Below, piece by piece: positions 1-8,527 of a stretch of 64,000 nucleotides of DNA. Every line of letters begins with the position of its first letter. Positions within the stretch are counted from its first letter, which is position 1. Source of the DNA: Demequina lutea (GTDB taxonomy: Bacteria > Actinomycetota > Actinomycetes > Actinomycetales > Demequinaceae); contig NZ_JACBZO010000001.1 in NCBI RefSeq assembly GCF_013409005.1, positions 496,001-560,000 on the forward strand, given 5' to 3'. The notes beneath the pieces are model-generated. The model was not told the origin of the DNA and made no database searches. It saw only the letters and a list, made by a program, of their open reading frames with translations. Both the position numbers and the translations under genes were made by a program.

Positions 1-747
1 AGAAGCCGGGGTACCGGGACCGCGACCCGCGAGTTGGTCGAAGCCGCGAGGTTCACATCGGCGGGCCACGCGCGTGACGTCGGGTCGAGCGAGGAGGGTC
101 CTGCCATGACGCGCATCACCGTCGTGGCGAGTTCGAGAGTCGTGGCGAAGGCGGTGAGACAGTCGTAGGAACGGCAGGCGGGCACCACACCGTCGAGGGG
201 GATGATGCCGAGTGTGGCTTTGATGCCGATGATCCCGTTGAGCGCGGCGGGAACGCGCCCCGAACCTGCGGTGTCGGTGCCGAGAGCGAAGTCCACGATT
301 CCTAGCGCGACGCTCACGGCCGAGCCGCTCGAAGAGCCCCCCGAGATGCGCTCTGGGAAACGGCTGTTGCGCACGGCACCGTAAGGGCTCCGCGTGCCGA
401 CCAGGCCGGTGGCGAACTGGTCGAGATTGGTCTTGCCCATGACCAGGGCGCCCGCGGCGATCAGCCGCTCGACAGCGGTGGCGGAGCGCTCCGGTAGGTG
501 CAGGAAGGATGGATGCCCGGCGGTAGTCGGCAAGCCCGCGACGTGGATGTTGTCTTTGACGGCAACCAGGAGTCCGGCGAGCGGCAACCGCTCGCCGGCT
601 GCGACGCGGGTATCGAGCTCGGCGGCGGCCGCGGTGAGTTCCGAGGGATCACGAAGCGTGATCCAGATCTCGGGTCGGTCGACCTCGCGCAGGCGGGCGA
701 GTGCACGGGTAACGCGTGCGGCGGCTGACTCGACTGTCGGGGGCATG
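1..747 (-). CDS. atzF: Allophanate hydrolase (amidase signature family), 3' part beyond the window
   Basis: Hydrolyses allophanate to ammonia and CO2, the last step after urea/guanidine carboxylation. My reverse-strand translation opens MPPTVESAAARV and shows the amidase-signature triad: Lys64 in VKDN, cis-Ser138 in GGSSSGSA, and nucleophile Ser162 in TDTAGSGR. The Lys-Ser and Ser-Ser spacings (74 and 24) fit the family. The ATG at 747 is preceded by GGAGG at a good distance. About 249 residues are visible; the C-terminal part, including any allophanate-specific domain, runs off the left edge. It diverges from the carboxylase gene across a 148-bp spacer that holds a palindromic operator, so both may be controlled together. 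The specific name rests on the neighbours; the amidase family call is firm. Confidence 0.88.
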
Positions 748-842
748 GGCGTCCTCCGTGCGATGCGGCATAGGAACTAAGGGGCGTAGGAACAGTGCGG
801 CGTAACGAGAACTTAACGTGGTCGGTGCCGACGCGCAACAAA

Positions 843-858
843 TCTATCATACGATAGA
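843..858. promoter_or_regulatory. TetR-type operator site 1
   Basis: TCTATCATACGATAGA: perfect 6-bp arms around a 4-bp spacer, in the divergent spacer between the allophanate hydrolase and the carboxylase, 38 bp upstream of the latter's start. The same layout recurs at 5329-5344 and, more weakly, at 6913-6928. Assignment to the TetR protein encoded at 4522-5265 is inferred. Confidence 0.7.
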
Positions 859-895
859 AAGTGATCCACCCCGACGACAGGACACTCTTTCACCG

Positions 896-3800
896 ATGAC
901 CAACGCGACCGCTGTTCCGCCGATCCTGACATATTCCACCCTCCTTGTCGCCAACCGCGGGGAGATTGCCTGCCGCATCATCCGCAGCGCGAAGGCATTG
1001 GGACTCCGCACGGTCGCGGTCTACTCCGAGGCCGATCGTGGAGCTCCGCACGTAGCGCTCGCAGACGTGGCGGTCAACATCGGGGCCGAGTCGCCGCGCG
1101 AGTCGTATCTGAACGGCGAACTAATGGTGCGGGTCGCTCTCGAGACGGGTGCGGGCGCCATCCATCCCGGCTATGGCTTTCTGTCAGAGAACGCCGACTT
1201 TGCAGCGAGTGTCGAGGCGAGCGGGCTGATCTTCGTTGGCCCGACCCCCGAACAGCTGTCGATCTTCGGCGCCAAGGACACAGCCCGCACCGCCGCCGCG
1301 CACGCTGGGCTTCCGATGGTGCGCGGCACGGGAGTGCTGCCGGACGCCGACACGGCGGTCGCTGCAGCGGCCGACCTCGGCTTTCCGGTGATCCTCAAGG
1401 CCACCAGCGGCGGCGGCGGAATCGGCATGCAGGTGTGCCGCACCTCCGGGGAGGTGCGCAACGCGTATGCGTCGATCGAGCGGATCGCCAGCTCGAGCTT
1501 CGGGAGCGGCGCGGTCTTCGCCGAGCGGTTCATCGTGAACGCGCGGCACATCGAGGTGCAGGTCTTCGGTGATGGCGTGGGGCACGTCGTCAGCCTCGGC
1601 GATCGCGACTGCTCGCTGCAGCGTCGCAACCAGAAGGTCGTCGAGGAGGCACCAGCCTTCGACCTGAGCGACGAGCTGCGCGCGAGATTGCACAGCACCT
1701 CACGCGAGCTCTGCGCCTCGCTCGGCTACCGCTCGGCGGGCACCGTCGAGTTCGTCTACGACTCGGAGCGCGGCGAAGCCTCATTCCTCGAGGTCAACAC
1801 GAGACTTCAGGTGGAGCATCCGATCACCGAGGCCATCACCGGCGTCGATCTGGTCGAGTGGATGCTTCGGCTCGCGGGAGGGGACACCAGCTTCCTCGAG
1901 CCCTATGCCGACACTCACGTCGTTCCCATCACCGGATTCGCGGTCGAGGCGCGTGTCTACGCCGAGGACCCGGTGCGCGGGTATCAGCCGTCGTCCGGCA
2001 CCATCACGCAGGCCGTGCTTCCGACCGAGCTCGCGCGGGTCGACGGGTGGGTTCGGACGGGAACCGAGGTTCCCAGTTCGTACGACCCGATGCTCGCCAA
2101 GATCATCACCTCCGGTGCGTCGCGGGAGGAGGCGTGGGGTCGGCTGGCCACGGCTCTTCGGGCCACTCGGCTCGATGGGATCGAGACGAACCTCGGGCTA
2201 TTGCGGGCCATCTCGGTCGATGAGGCGGTGCGTGACCGTCGCCACTCCACCTCGACGCTGGCCGGTCTTGGCGACGAGGAGCCGCGCATCTCGGTTTTGC
2301 GCCCTGGCCTGATGACGACCGTGCAGGACTGGCCGGGCCGCACCGGCTACTGGCAGATCGGCGTGCCGCCGAGCGGCCCCATGGATGACCTGTCGTTCCG
2401 CCTCGGCAACCTCGCTGTCGGCAACGCGGAGGGTGCGCCCGGACTGGAGTGCACGGCGACCGGGCCGCAGCTTCGTTTCAGCCACGAGACCGTGGTCGCC
2501 GTCACCGGGGCGCCGGCACACGTCACCGTCGACGGCATCCAGGTGGCGATGTGGGAGCCGGTGACCGTCCCACCCGGGGGCGTGATCGATGTGGGGGCGG
2601 CAGCCACCGAGGGACTGCGAAGCTACCTGTTGTTCGCGGGCGGACTCGACGTTCCGGACTACCTAGGCAGCGCCTCGACCTTCACGCTCGGGCAGTTCGG
2701 CGGGCATGGAGGTCGGGCACTGACGAGTGCCGACGTGCTGCGGGTGAGATCGGGGGTCACGGGTCTCGCGGCGCCCGTTCCGATCGGTTCACGCCCCGCG
2801 ATGGTGCATGACTGGGAACTCGCGGTCACTGAGGGGCCGCACGGCGCGCCGGACTTCTTCACCCGCGCCGACATGCGTCAGATCTTCGAGGCGAGCTACG
2901 AGGTTCACTTCAATTCGGCGCGCACCGGGGTTCGACTCGTAGGCCCCCGGCCGAGCTGGGCGCGACAGGACGGCGGCGAGGCCGGGTTGCACCCGTCCAA
3001 CATCCACGACAACGCCTACGCGATCGGCGCGGTCGACTTCACCGGCGACACTCCGATTCTGCTCGGTCCCGACGGCCCGAGCCTCGGCGGTTTCGTGTGC
3101 CCGATCACGGTGGTGTCGGCGGAGCGCTGGAAGCTCGGCCAGTTGAAGCCGGGCGATCACGTGCGCTTCGTCCCGATCGCGGCGGCCGCGGCTCCCCGGC
3201 TCGCGGCGGTCGACGACTCACGCGGGGCCGGGAGCGCCGTCGTGCCTCATGGCGAGCGCGACGGGGATGATGGGCTCATCCTGCGCGTCGACGGGAGTCC
3301 CTCGGTGGCCTATCGTCGCAGCGGCGACGACAACATCCTTATCGAATACGGCGAGATCGTGCTCGATCTCGGTCTACGTGCGCGGGTGCACGCGCTGCAC
3401 CTGCTACTCCGGGATGCCGGACTCGACGGGGTGCTCGACCTGACGCCGGGCATCCGTTCTCTGCAGGTGCACTTCGATCCGGATGCGCTGCCCGCTGCTC
3501 GGCTGCTTGGAGTGCTGCGTGAAATGGAGGCCGAGATCCCCGGTGCTGCTTCGCTCGTCGTGCCGAGCCGTCGCGTGCGGCTGCCGCTCTCCTGGGACGA
3601 TCCGGCGACCCGCGAGGCGATCCTGCGCTACATGAACGGTGTGCGGGACGACGCGCCCTGGACGCCCTGGAACATCGAGTTCATCCGACGCATCAACGGG
3701 CTGGCGACGACGGATGATGTCTACCGAACCGTGTTCGACGCCGACTACCTCGTGCTCGGTCTCGGCGACGTCTATCTTGGGGCGCCCGTGGCGACTCCGC

Positions 3801-4525
3801 TGGATCCGCGCCACCGGTTAGTGACCACCAAGTACAACCCGGCCCGCACCTGGACACCCGAGAACGCGGTCGGCATCGGAGGTGCATACCTGTGCATCTA
3901 CGGAATGGAGGGCCCGGGCGGGTACCAGTTCGTGGGTCGTACGACTCAGGTGTGGAGCCGATACGGCTCGTACCCCGGCGTCGGCGGGGGCCCGCGCACA
4001 CCCTGGCTTCTCAATTTCTTCGACCGCATCTCGTGGTACCCGGTCTCGCCAGAGGAGCTCCTTGAGCAGCGGGCGGACCTCGCGGCCGGCCGGGGGACCG
4101 TCGACATCGAAGACGGCACCTTTTCCCTCGCCGAGCACGAGCGCTTTCTCGCGGACAACGCGGACTCGATCGCCGAGTTTCGCGCGCAACAGGCCGTCGC
4201 CTTCGCGGCGGAACGGAGTGCGTGGGCGCTCTCGGGCGAGTTCGATCGAGCCGAGTCCATCGCCGCTGTGCCAGAGCCGATCGAGTTCGCCGACACCCCA
4301 GACGGTGCCGTGTTGGTTGACGCGCCGTTCGTCGCCCACGTCTGGAAGGTCGGTGTCACCGAGGGGCAGCACGTCGAGAAGGGCGAGGTGCTCGTGTCGC
4401 TCGAGGCGATGAAGATGGAGACCTCGGTCACGAGTCCCGTATCCGGCGCGGTGCACCAAGTGCGCACCGAACTCGGGCGTCAGGTGCGCGCGGGGGAGAC
4501 TCTCGTGGTGGTGCTTCCCGACTAG
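896..4525 (+). CDS. uca: Biotin-dependent urea/guanidine carboxylase
   Basis: ATP- and biotin-dependent carboxylation of urea or, more likely given the two DUF1989 partners, guanidine. The domain order is that of a single-chain urea carboxylase. A biotin carboxylase domain starts at TLLVANRGEIACRI near residue 14 and has a Gly-rich ATP-grasp loop (SGGGGIGMQ). The KipA/AHS2 part starts near residue 461 (SVLRPGLMTTVQDWPGR). The KipI/AHS1 part lies near residue 800 (YRRSGDDNILIEYGE). A C-terminal biotinyl domain carries EAMKM, with the biotinylated Lys near residue 1172. The ATG at 896 gives 1209 residues, normal for the family. An in-frame GTG at 818 would place the operator inside the coding region, so it was not used. 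The stop overlaps the converging tetR stop by 4 bp. Substrate (urea or guanidine) cannot be decided by eye. Confidence 0.92.
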   Translation: MTNATAVPPILTYSTLLVANRGEIACRIIRSAKALGLRTVAVYSEADRGAPHVALADVAVNIGAESPRESYLNGELMVRVALETGAGAIHPGYGFLSENADFAASVEASGLIFVGPTPEQLSIFGAKDTARTAAAHAGLPMVRGTGVLPDADTAVAAAADLGFPVILKATSGGGGIGMQVCRTSGEVRNAYASIERIASSSFGSGAVFAERFIVNARHIEVQVFGDGVGHVVSLGDRDCSLQRRNQKVVEEAPAFDLSDELRARLHSTSRELCASLGYRSAGTVEFVYDSERGEASFLEVNTRLQVEHPITEAITGVDLVEWMLRLAGGDTSFLEPYADTHVVPITGFAVEARVYAEDPVRGYQPSSGTITQAVLPTELARVDGWVRTGTEVPSSYDPMLAKIITSGASREEAWGRLATALRATRLDGIETNLGLLRAISVDEAVRDRRHSTSTLAGLGDEEPRISVLRPGLMTTVQDWPGRTGYWQIGVPPSGPMDDLSFRLGNLAVGNAEGAPGLECTATGPQLRFSHETVVAVTGAPAHVTVDGIQVAMWEPVTVPPGGVIDVGAAATEGLRSYLLFAGGLDVPDYLGSASTFTLGQFGGHGGRALTSADVLRVRSGVTGLAAPVPIGSRPAMVHDWELAVTEGPHGAPDFFTRADMRQIFEASYEVHFNSARTGVRLVGPRPSWARQDGGEAGLHPSNIHDNAYAIGAVDFTGDTPILLGPDGPSLGGFVCPITVVSAERWKLGQLKPGDHVRFVPIAAAAAPRLAAVDDSRGAGSAVVPHGERDGDDGLILRVDGSPSVAYRRSGDDNILIEYGEIVLDLGLRARVHALHLLLRDAGLDGVLDLTPGIRSLQVHFDPDALPAARLLGVLREMEAEIPGAASLVVPSRRVRLPLSWDDPATREAILRYMNGVRDDAPWTPWNIEFIRRINGLATTDDVYRTVFDADYLVLGLGDVYLGAPVATPLDPRHRLVTTKYNPARTWTPENAVGIGGAYLCIYGMEGPGGYQFVGRTTQVWSRYGSYPGVGGGPRTPWLLNFFDRISWYPVSPEELLEQRADLAAGRGTVDIEDGTFSLAEHERFLADNADSIAEFRAQQAVAFAAERSAWALSGEFDRAESIAAVPEPIEFADTPDGAVLVDAPFVAHVWKVGVTEGQHVEKGEVLVSLEAMKMETSVTSPVSGAVHQVRTELGRQVRAGETLVVVLPD

Positions 4526-5265
4526 CGGGCGGCATCCTGCGCCACGGTGAGCTCGGCGAGAATCCGCCGCCCGTCGGCGCTGATCGTGCGCAGGGGGTCG
4601 TCCGTGTGGCCAAGTACTCGCAGGCAGCTCTGTGCGATCGTCGTGACCAAAGTATTGGCGTCGTCGCCCGCCCGGTCGGCGCGGATCGCGATCGCGCTTT
4701 CGACCATGCCGAACACCACATCCACCAGGTAGTCGAGCGACGACTGCTCCGCCGACCCGCGGGTCGGGCCGAGATCGACGCGTACCGAGGTCGCGATGCT
4801 GGCCGCAATCAGTGCGGCGTAGATGTCTCGCAGGGCTTTCCGCTCGCGGCGGAAGGGCTCGAACCGCTCGTTCCGAATCTCGGGCAGCAGGTAGAGAGTG
4901 CCGACATTATGCGGCGCTTGGAATAGCTGTGTGGCGTCGTAGGCGATCAGCGCCCAGAGCCGAGCGGGTGAATCCGCGTCGGCCTGCTGGAGGGAGCGCG
5001 CTGCCCCGATCGACGGCGAAACGGTACGCATCAAGAGCGCCTCGAGGATGTGCTCCTTGCTCGGGAAGTGATAGTAGAGCGAGGCCTGCCGGATACCTAC
5101 CTGATCGGCGATGGCCCGGGTGGAGGTGGCGGAGTATCCGCCTTCCACGAAGAGCTGCGCCGCGGCATCCAGGATCTGCTCGGGGGCGCTGAGGTCGGGT
5201 CGGAGGGTTGTGCCCGATCGCGGTCGACCGCGATCGCGAACGCGGCGAGTCTCCACGTCCACCAT
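4522..5265 (-). CDS. TetR/AcrR family regulator of the urea/guanidine cluster
   Basis: 247-residue transcription factor. After a basic N-terminal arm (about residues 1-27) comes a typical TetR helix-turn-helix, APEQILDAAAQLF..TSTRAIADQVGIRQASLYYHFPSK, then a helical ligand-binding domain. It sits between the carboxylase and the DUF1989 genes, is divergent from the latter, and is bracketed by two copies of a TCTATC-N4-GATA palindrome. It probably represses both transcripts and itself and responds to a cluster metabolite; the ligand is unknown. Many guanidine operons elsewhere are controlled by ykkC riboswitches; I recognised none here, so protein control may replace it. Confidence 0.88.
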   Translation of the reverse strand: MVDVETRRVRDRGRPRSGTTLRPDLSAPEQILDAAAQLFVEGGYSATSTRAIADQVGIRQASLYYHFPSKEHILEALLMRTVSPSIGAARSLQQADADSPARLWALIAYDATQLFQAPHNVGTLYLLPEIRNERFEPFRRERKALRDIYAALIAASIATSVRVDLGPTRGSAEQSSLDYLVDVVFGMVESAIAIRADRAGDDANTLVTTIAQSCLRVLGHTDDPLRTISADGRRILAELTVAQDAAR

Positions 5266-5328
5266 GGTGCCACACCCCTGTCGAACGATTCGTTACATGC
5301 GCGAAATGTGCGTGCGGCACGATGGGTA

Positions 5329-5344
5329 TCTATCGAGCGATAAA
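5329..5344. promoter_or_regulatory. TetR-type operator site 2
   Basis: TCTATCGAGCGATAAA has the same 6-4-6 geometry as site 1, with one mismatch between its arms. It lies between the tetR start (5265) and the first DUF1989 gene (5358), where it could control both directions. Confidence 0.6.
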
Positions 5345-5357
5345 AATTGGAGATGAC

Positions 5358-6194
5358 ATGAGCGAGATCGCCACCGACAGTCCTGAGGGTGCCAGGGCTC
5401 ACGCGCGCGCGCAGTCAGGCACAGTCGTCGACACGATGCCGGTGCTGCCGCCGAGCAGTGCATCCCACTGGCCGGGCGACGTCGCGGTGGCCGACCGTCG
5501 CTGGGCCGAGACGATCGCCGGCGGTAACTACACCGCCCTGACGGTCGCCCGCGGAACGCTGATCGAGTTCACTGATCTTGAAGGAGACGCGTGCGCACAT
5601 CTCGCGCTTTACAACGCGTGGCAGATCGATGAACGGCTCAACGTTGCCGACACCATCAAAGTGCAATGGCAGGCGTACCCCACCACGGGCCAGTTGCTGC
5701 TCTCGGACCGTGGTCGCGCGCTTGCCTCGATCGTCGCCGACAGCTCGGCGCACCACGACACGCTCGCCGGCACCACGAATCTGGCGGGCAACACGGCACG
5801 CTACGGTGACGGCTCGCCGCAGTCCGGCAGCCCGGCCGGACGCGAACTGCTCGTCCTCGCGGCAGCCAAGGTGGGACTGTCGCCGCGCGACATCCCCCCA
5901 ACACTCAGTTTCTTTCAGGGGGTCTTCGCCGAGCCTGATGGCAGCTTGACGTTCAGGGGATCGGCAGGGGCCGGAGCCGCGGTGCGGATACGCGCCGAGC
6001 TTCCGCTGATCGTGCTGATTGCGAACGTGCCGCATCCGCTGGATCCCCGTGACGACTACGTGTCGACCCCGCTGCGCCTGCGGGCCTGGGCGGGCGAACC
6101 CGGCAGCGCGCCGTCGCCGGAAACCAAGGTCGGCCCGGAGGCAGCGCGAGCCATCGCCAATACCATCGCCTACACCGAACTGAGGGGGATTTGA
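5358..6194 (+). CDS. DUF1989 urea-carboxylase-associated protein 1 (probable carboxyguanidine deiminase subunit)
   Basis: 278-residue DUF1989 protein of the type annotated as urea carboxylase-associated protein 1. Published work on this gene set showed that the two DUF1989 proteins act together as a carboxyguanidine deiminase, feeding allophanate to the hydrolase. The sequence shows the family core (TLIEFTDLEGDACAHLALYNA, then a conserved DTIKVQWQAYPTTGQLLLSD region) and no signal peptide. I chose the ATG at 5358 because GGAG lies just upstream and the operator falls before it. A longer reading from 5208 would run antisense into tetR. The stop overlaps the start of the second DUF1989 gene, consistent with a heteromeric enzyme. 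Subunit naming is left open. Confidence 0.85.
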   Translation: MSEIATDSPEGARAHARAQSGTVVDTMPVLPPSSASHWPGDVAVADRRWAETIAGGNYTALTVARGTLIEFTDLEGDACAHLALYNAWQIDERLNVADTIKVQWQAYPTTGQLLLSDRGRALASIVADSSAHHDTLAGTTNLAGNTARYGDGSPQSGSPAGRELLVLAAAKVGLSPRDIPPTLSFFQGVFAEPDGSLTFRGSAGAGAAVRIRAELPLIVLIANVPHPLDPRDDYVSTPLRLRAWAGEPGSAPSPETKVGPEAARAIANTIAYTELRGI

Positions 6195-6850
6195 TGACCG
6201 ACACCGCGCCCGTCAACGTGCCAGCGTTCATCGCCGACCACCGCATCCTGGACGACACGATCGCAGCACCGCGCGGTCCGTGGTCGGGGATAGTGCACGC
6301 GGGGGATAACCTCACCATCATCGATCTGTTCGGCAATCAGGCCGTCGACTGCATCGTGTACGACGCCCACGACACGGGCATCCGCTACAGCGCGCCCGAC
6401 ACGATCGCCTCGCAGCGCAACGTCTATCTCACCGAGGGATCGGTACTCAGGGCGAACACGGGTGCGCCCCTGATGACCCTCGTGCGCGATGAGGTCGGGC
6501 GGCACGACACCATCGGCGGCGCCTGCAGCAAGGAATCGAACTCGCTGCGCTACGGGCACCACACGGTGCACCAGCATGCCTGTGTCGAGAATTTCTTGGC
6601 GGAGGGGGCTCGCTGGGGCCTCGGCAAGCGCGACCTGGTGAGCAACATCAACTGGTACATGAACGTGCCACTGGAACCCAGCGGCGTGATGGGCATCGTC
6701 GACGGGATCTCGGCGCCCGGGCTGTCGCTCACACTGCGCGCGGACCGTGACGTGCTCGTTCTCATCTCGAATTGCCCGCAGATCAACAACCCCTGCAACG
6801 GGTTCGACCCGACAGCGGTTCGGATGATCGTCAGCAGCCCGTTGTCGTAA
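6194..6850 (+). CDS. DUF1989 urea-carboxylase-associated protein 2 (probable carboxyguanidine deiminase subunit)
   Basis: 218-residue second DUF1989 protein. It shows IVHAGDNLTIIDLFGNQAVDCIVYDAHD and a metal-site-like stretch, GGACSKESNSLRYGHHTVHQHACVE, with several Cys and His residues. Its ATG overlaps the TGA of the preceding gene (ATGA), so the pair is translationally coupled. Probable role: with its partner, deiminates carboxyguanidine to allophanate in the cytoplasm. An older reading would simply call it a urea-carboxylase accessory protein. Confidence 0.85.
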   Translation: MTDTAPVNVPAFIADHRILDDTIAAPRGPWSGIVHAGDNLTIIDLFGNQAVDCIVYDAHDTGIRYSAPDTIASQRNVYLTEGSVLRANTGAPLMTLVRDEVGRHDTIGGACSKESNSLRYGHHTVHQHACVENFLAEGARWGLGKRDLVSNINWYMNVPLEPSGVMGIVDGISAPGLSLTLRADRDVLVLISNCPQINNPCNGFDPTAVRMIVSSPLS

Positions 6851-6912
6851 CGAGAAGTTCGCGAGGCCGAAACAAGGTCACTGAGTCGCCGGGTCAGACT
6901 GTGTCTGTCATA

Positions 6913-6928
6913 TCTATCAGGTGACAGT
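6913..6928. promoter_or_regulatory. Possible third TetR operator
   Basis: TCTATCAGGTGACAGT keeps the TCTATC half and the 4-bp spacer of sites 1 and 2; the right arm is degenerate (4 of 6). It lies 24 bp upstream of the membrane protein gene at 6952. Confidence 0.4.
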
Positions 6929-6951
6929 GCTCCACTCTTTCCGCCCTCTCG

Positions 6952-7389
6952 ATGAACAAGACAGCGATTCTGACAACCGTCTTCCAGCTCTTCGCTCTCG
7001 GATTCGGACTCGGGGGTGCCTCCTTCTTCTGGACCTGGCCGCTGGTCTTCGCGGGCCAGCTACTCGTCACCGTGGCGGTCGCGGACGTGGTGCTGCAGGC
7101 CGTTCTTCCTGCGGTCTGGACTGGCTTCCAGGTCGTCGGGGGCGGCCTTCTGATCATCACGGCGTTGATGGCGGCACCCAGCCTGACCGACGGCAAGCTG
7201 GCGACGCTCGGCCTCCCCAGGGTTCTCACCGAGGCGCTCGGCCCGATCGGCGGTCGGATCCTGCTCGTGGACGCGGCGATCGCGGTAGGCGTCGGCGCCG
7301 CTCTCGTGGCGCTGATTCCTATCCCCACCGCGCAATGGGGCGTCAGGCCCGACGCTCGGCGGAGCCTTCCTCCACATCGTCTGCGGTGA
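6952..7389 (+). CDS. Small integral membrane protein, unknown function
   Basis: 145 residues, strongly hydrophobic, with about four predicted membrane segments (roughly residues 5-25, 28-50, 55-75 and 100-122) and a basic C-terminus. I do not recognise the family. It has no clear ribosome binding site, so it could be a leaderless transcript. A sequence resembling the upstream cluster's operator lies just before it, which raises the possibility of a guanidine/urea-linked transport role; this is only inferred. The last 47 bp overlap the 3' end of the opposite-strand gene at 7343-7624, so the true C-terminus is a little uncertain. Confidence 0.6.
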   Translation: MNKTAILTTVFQLFALGFGLGGASFFWTWPLVFAGQLLVTVAVADVVLQAVLPAVWTGFQVVGGGLLIITALMAAPSLTDGKLATLGLPRVLTEALGPIGGRILLVDAAIAVGVGAALVALIPIPTAQWGVRPDARRSLPPHRLR

Positions 7390-7624
7390 AATAGACGGTC
7401 AACGACGGCCAGTCCCCTTCGGGAGTGGTCTCGTTGTGCAGGACCAGGTCCTGAACCTCGACTGACCCCAAACGCTCGAGCGTGTCGGCGACTCGACGTA
7501 GCAACGCAGGAACGTCACCTGCCCTCGTCCGGTCGGGTTGGCTTGGGAGAAGAGCCGCGCCGTCCAACTCTCCGGTTCCTCGCTCATGCCTGAATGATGT
7601 CGCACACAACTCCGACAGCCTCAA
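7343..7624 (-). CDS. Small conserved actinobacterial hypothetical protein
   Basis: About 93 residues with a compact C-terminal half (VPALLRRVADTLERLGSVEVQDLVLHNE, then GDWPSLTVYF) that I recognise as a recurring small acidic actinobacterial protein of unknown function. The start is uncertain: the reading begins with TTG and has no internal ATG in this frame. A better-looking start (MSEEPESW) lies in another frame nearby, so a sequencing or real frameshift near the N-terminus is possible. Confidence 0.55.
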   Translation of the reverse strand: MRLSELCATSFRHERGTGELDGAALLPSQPDRTRAGDVPALLRRVADTLERLGSVEVQDLVLHNETTPEGDWPSLTVYFTADDVEEGSAERRA

Positions 7625-7665
7625 CGATGTCCACGCTATGCGACACTGCCCAACACGGCGCCTTC

Positions 7666-8286
7666 CTACCTAGCTTGGCCGGCGGGATTCATTCTCTTGC
7701 TCCGACCGGTTGGTGCGAAGTGAATCATCGGTTGTCTCCACAGAGGGAGGGCTGTCGGGTCCAGCCCACGCAGTAGCGCGATGACGGCGAAGTTGCGGCG
7801 CATCAACACGGCGGCGCTGTTGGCCAGCAAGATCGCCACGGGCAGTTCCACGAGCGCCGCTGCGATCGAGCCCCAGTGTTCGTCGGTTCCCCAGGACAGG
7901 CAGACGTCGAACCACGCGTCACAGGCCAACAGGGTCGCGGTGATAACCAGGGCGATAAGCGCAACTTGTCGACGAAGCCAGACAGTCAGCACCGTCGCGA
8001 CAAGCGCCGCCACGAGCGCAACGTCGAAACCGACCCAGACGGTCCGCCAAGCGCCACCGGACGAAGTTGCAGGAAGGGTGACAGACAAGAAGACCAACCA
8101 TGGCAGCAGGAACACGGCACCAACCCCACCGACCGCAAGGACAACCCTTCGTCGGCCAAGAGGCCGCGCCGCCACCGGAGGCGGGTCGATGCTCTCCGCC
8201 AGCAGCCGTGCGACGCTGGCACGCTTATGCGCGCTCCAACCTTGGACATCGTCACGGGTGGGCACCGACTCTTCTGTCTCACTCAC
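7666..8286 (-). CDS. Integral membrane protein, unknown function
   Basis: 206-residue protein with a soluble N-terminal segment (VSETEESVPTRDDVQGWSAHKR) and four membrane helices at about residues 45-70, 80-105, 110-130 and 145-170. The GTG at 8286 was chosen because AAGGAGG lies at ideal spacing. An upstream ATG at 8400 would run through the hairpin at 8366-8397. No enzymatic motif is visible. It may be a sensor or stress membrane protein; I do not recognise a family. Confidence 0.75.
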   Translation of the reverse strand: MSETEESVPTRDDVQGWSAHKRASVARLLAESIDPPPVAARPLGRRRVVLAVGGVGAVFLLPWLVFLSVTLPATSSGGAWRTVWVGFDVALVAALVATVLTVWLRRQVALIALVITATLLACDAWFDVCLSWGTDEHWGSIAAALVELPVAILLANSAAVLMRRNFAVIALLRGLDPTALPLWRQPMIHFAPTGRSKRMNPAGQAR

Positions 8287-8365
8287 GTTGGCCTCCTTCA
8301 CGTGCCACAACCATGGGACCACCCGGGACGTCACGCGAAGCAGGCATGGAGTGCATCTTTTAGGT

Positions 8366-8397
8366 GGGGAACGATGCCCCAGGGGGCATCGTTCCCC
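8366..8397 (-). terminator. Strong hairpin terminator
   Basis: 15-bp perfect inverted repeat (GGGGAACGATGCCCC and its complement) with a 2-nt centre, about 130 bp downstream of the TauE-like gene and upstream of the next minus-strand gene. It fits an intrinsic terminator without a T-tract, as is common in actinobacteria, and could work in both directions. Confidence 0.7.
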
Positions 8398-8527
8398 CAT
8401 TGCTCTGCCGCGACAGGTCTGGGTGCGATCCTCGCTGGTAGCCGGCGCGAACGGATCAAGGCGCCAAGGCGATGTCCGTCGCCGCCTCCTGCAGGGGTTC
8501 CGGCGGGGGCGTGACGAATGGCGTCGG

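Noticed and set aside
780..900. Guanidine-I (ykkC) riboswitch before the carboxylase
   Set aside because: The 148-bp spacer is shared by divergent genes and filled by an operator; I could not see the conserved ykkC motifs.
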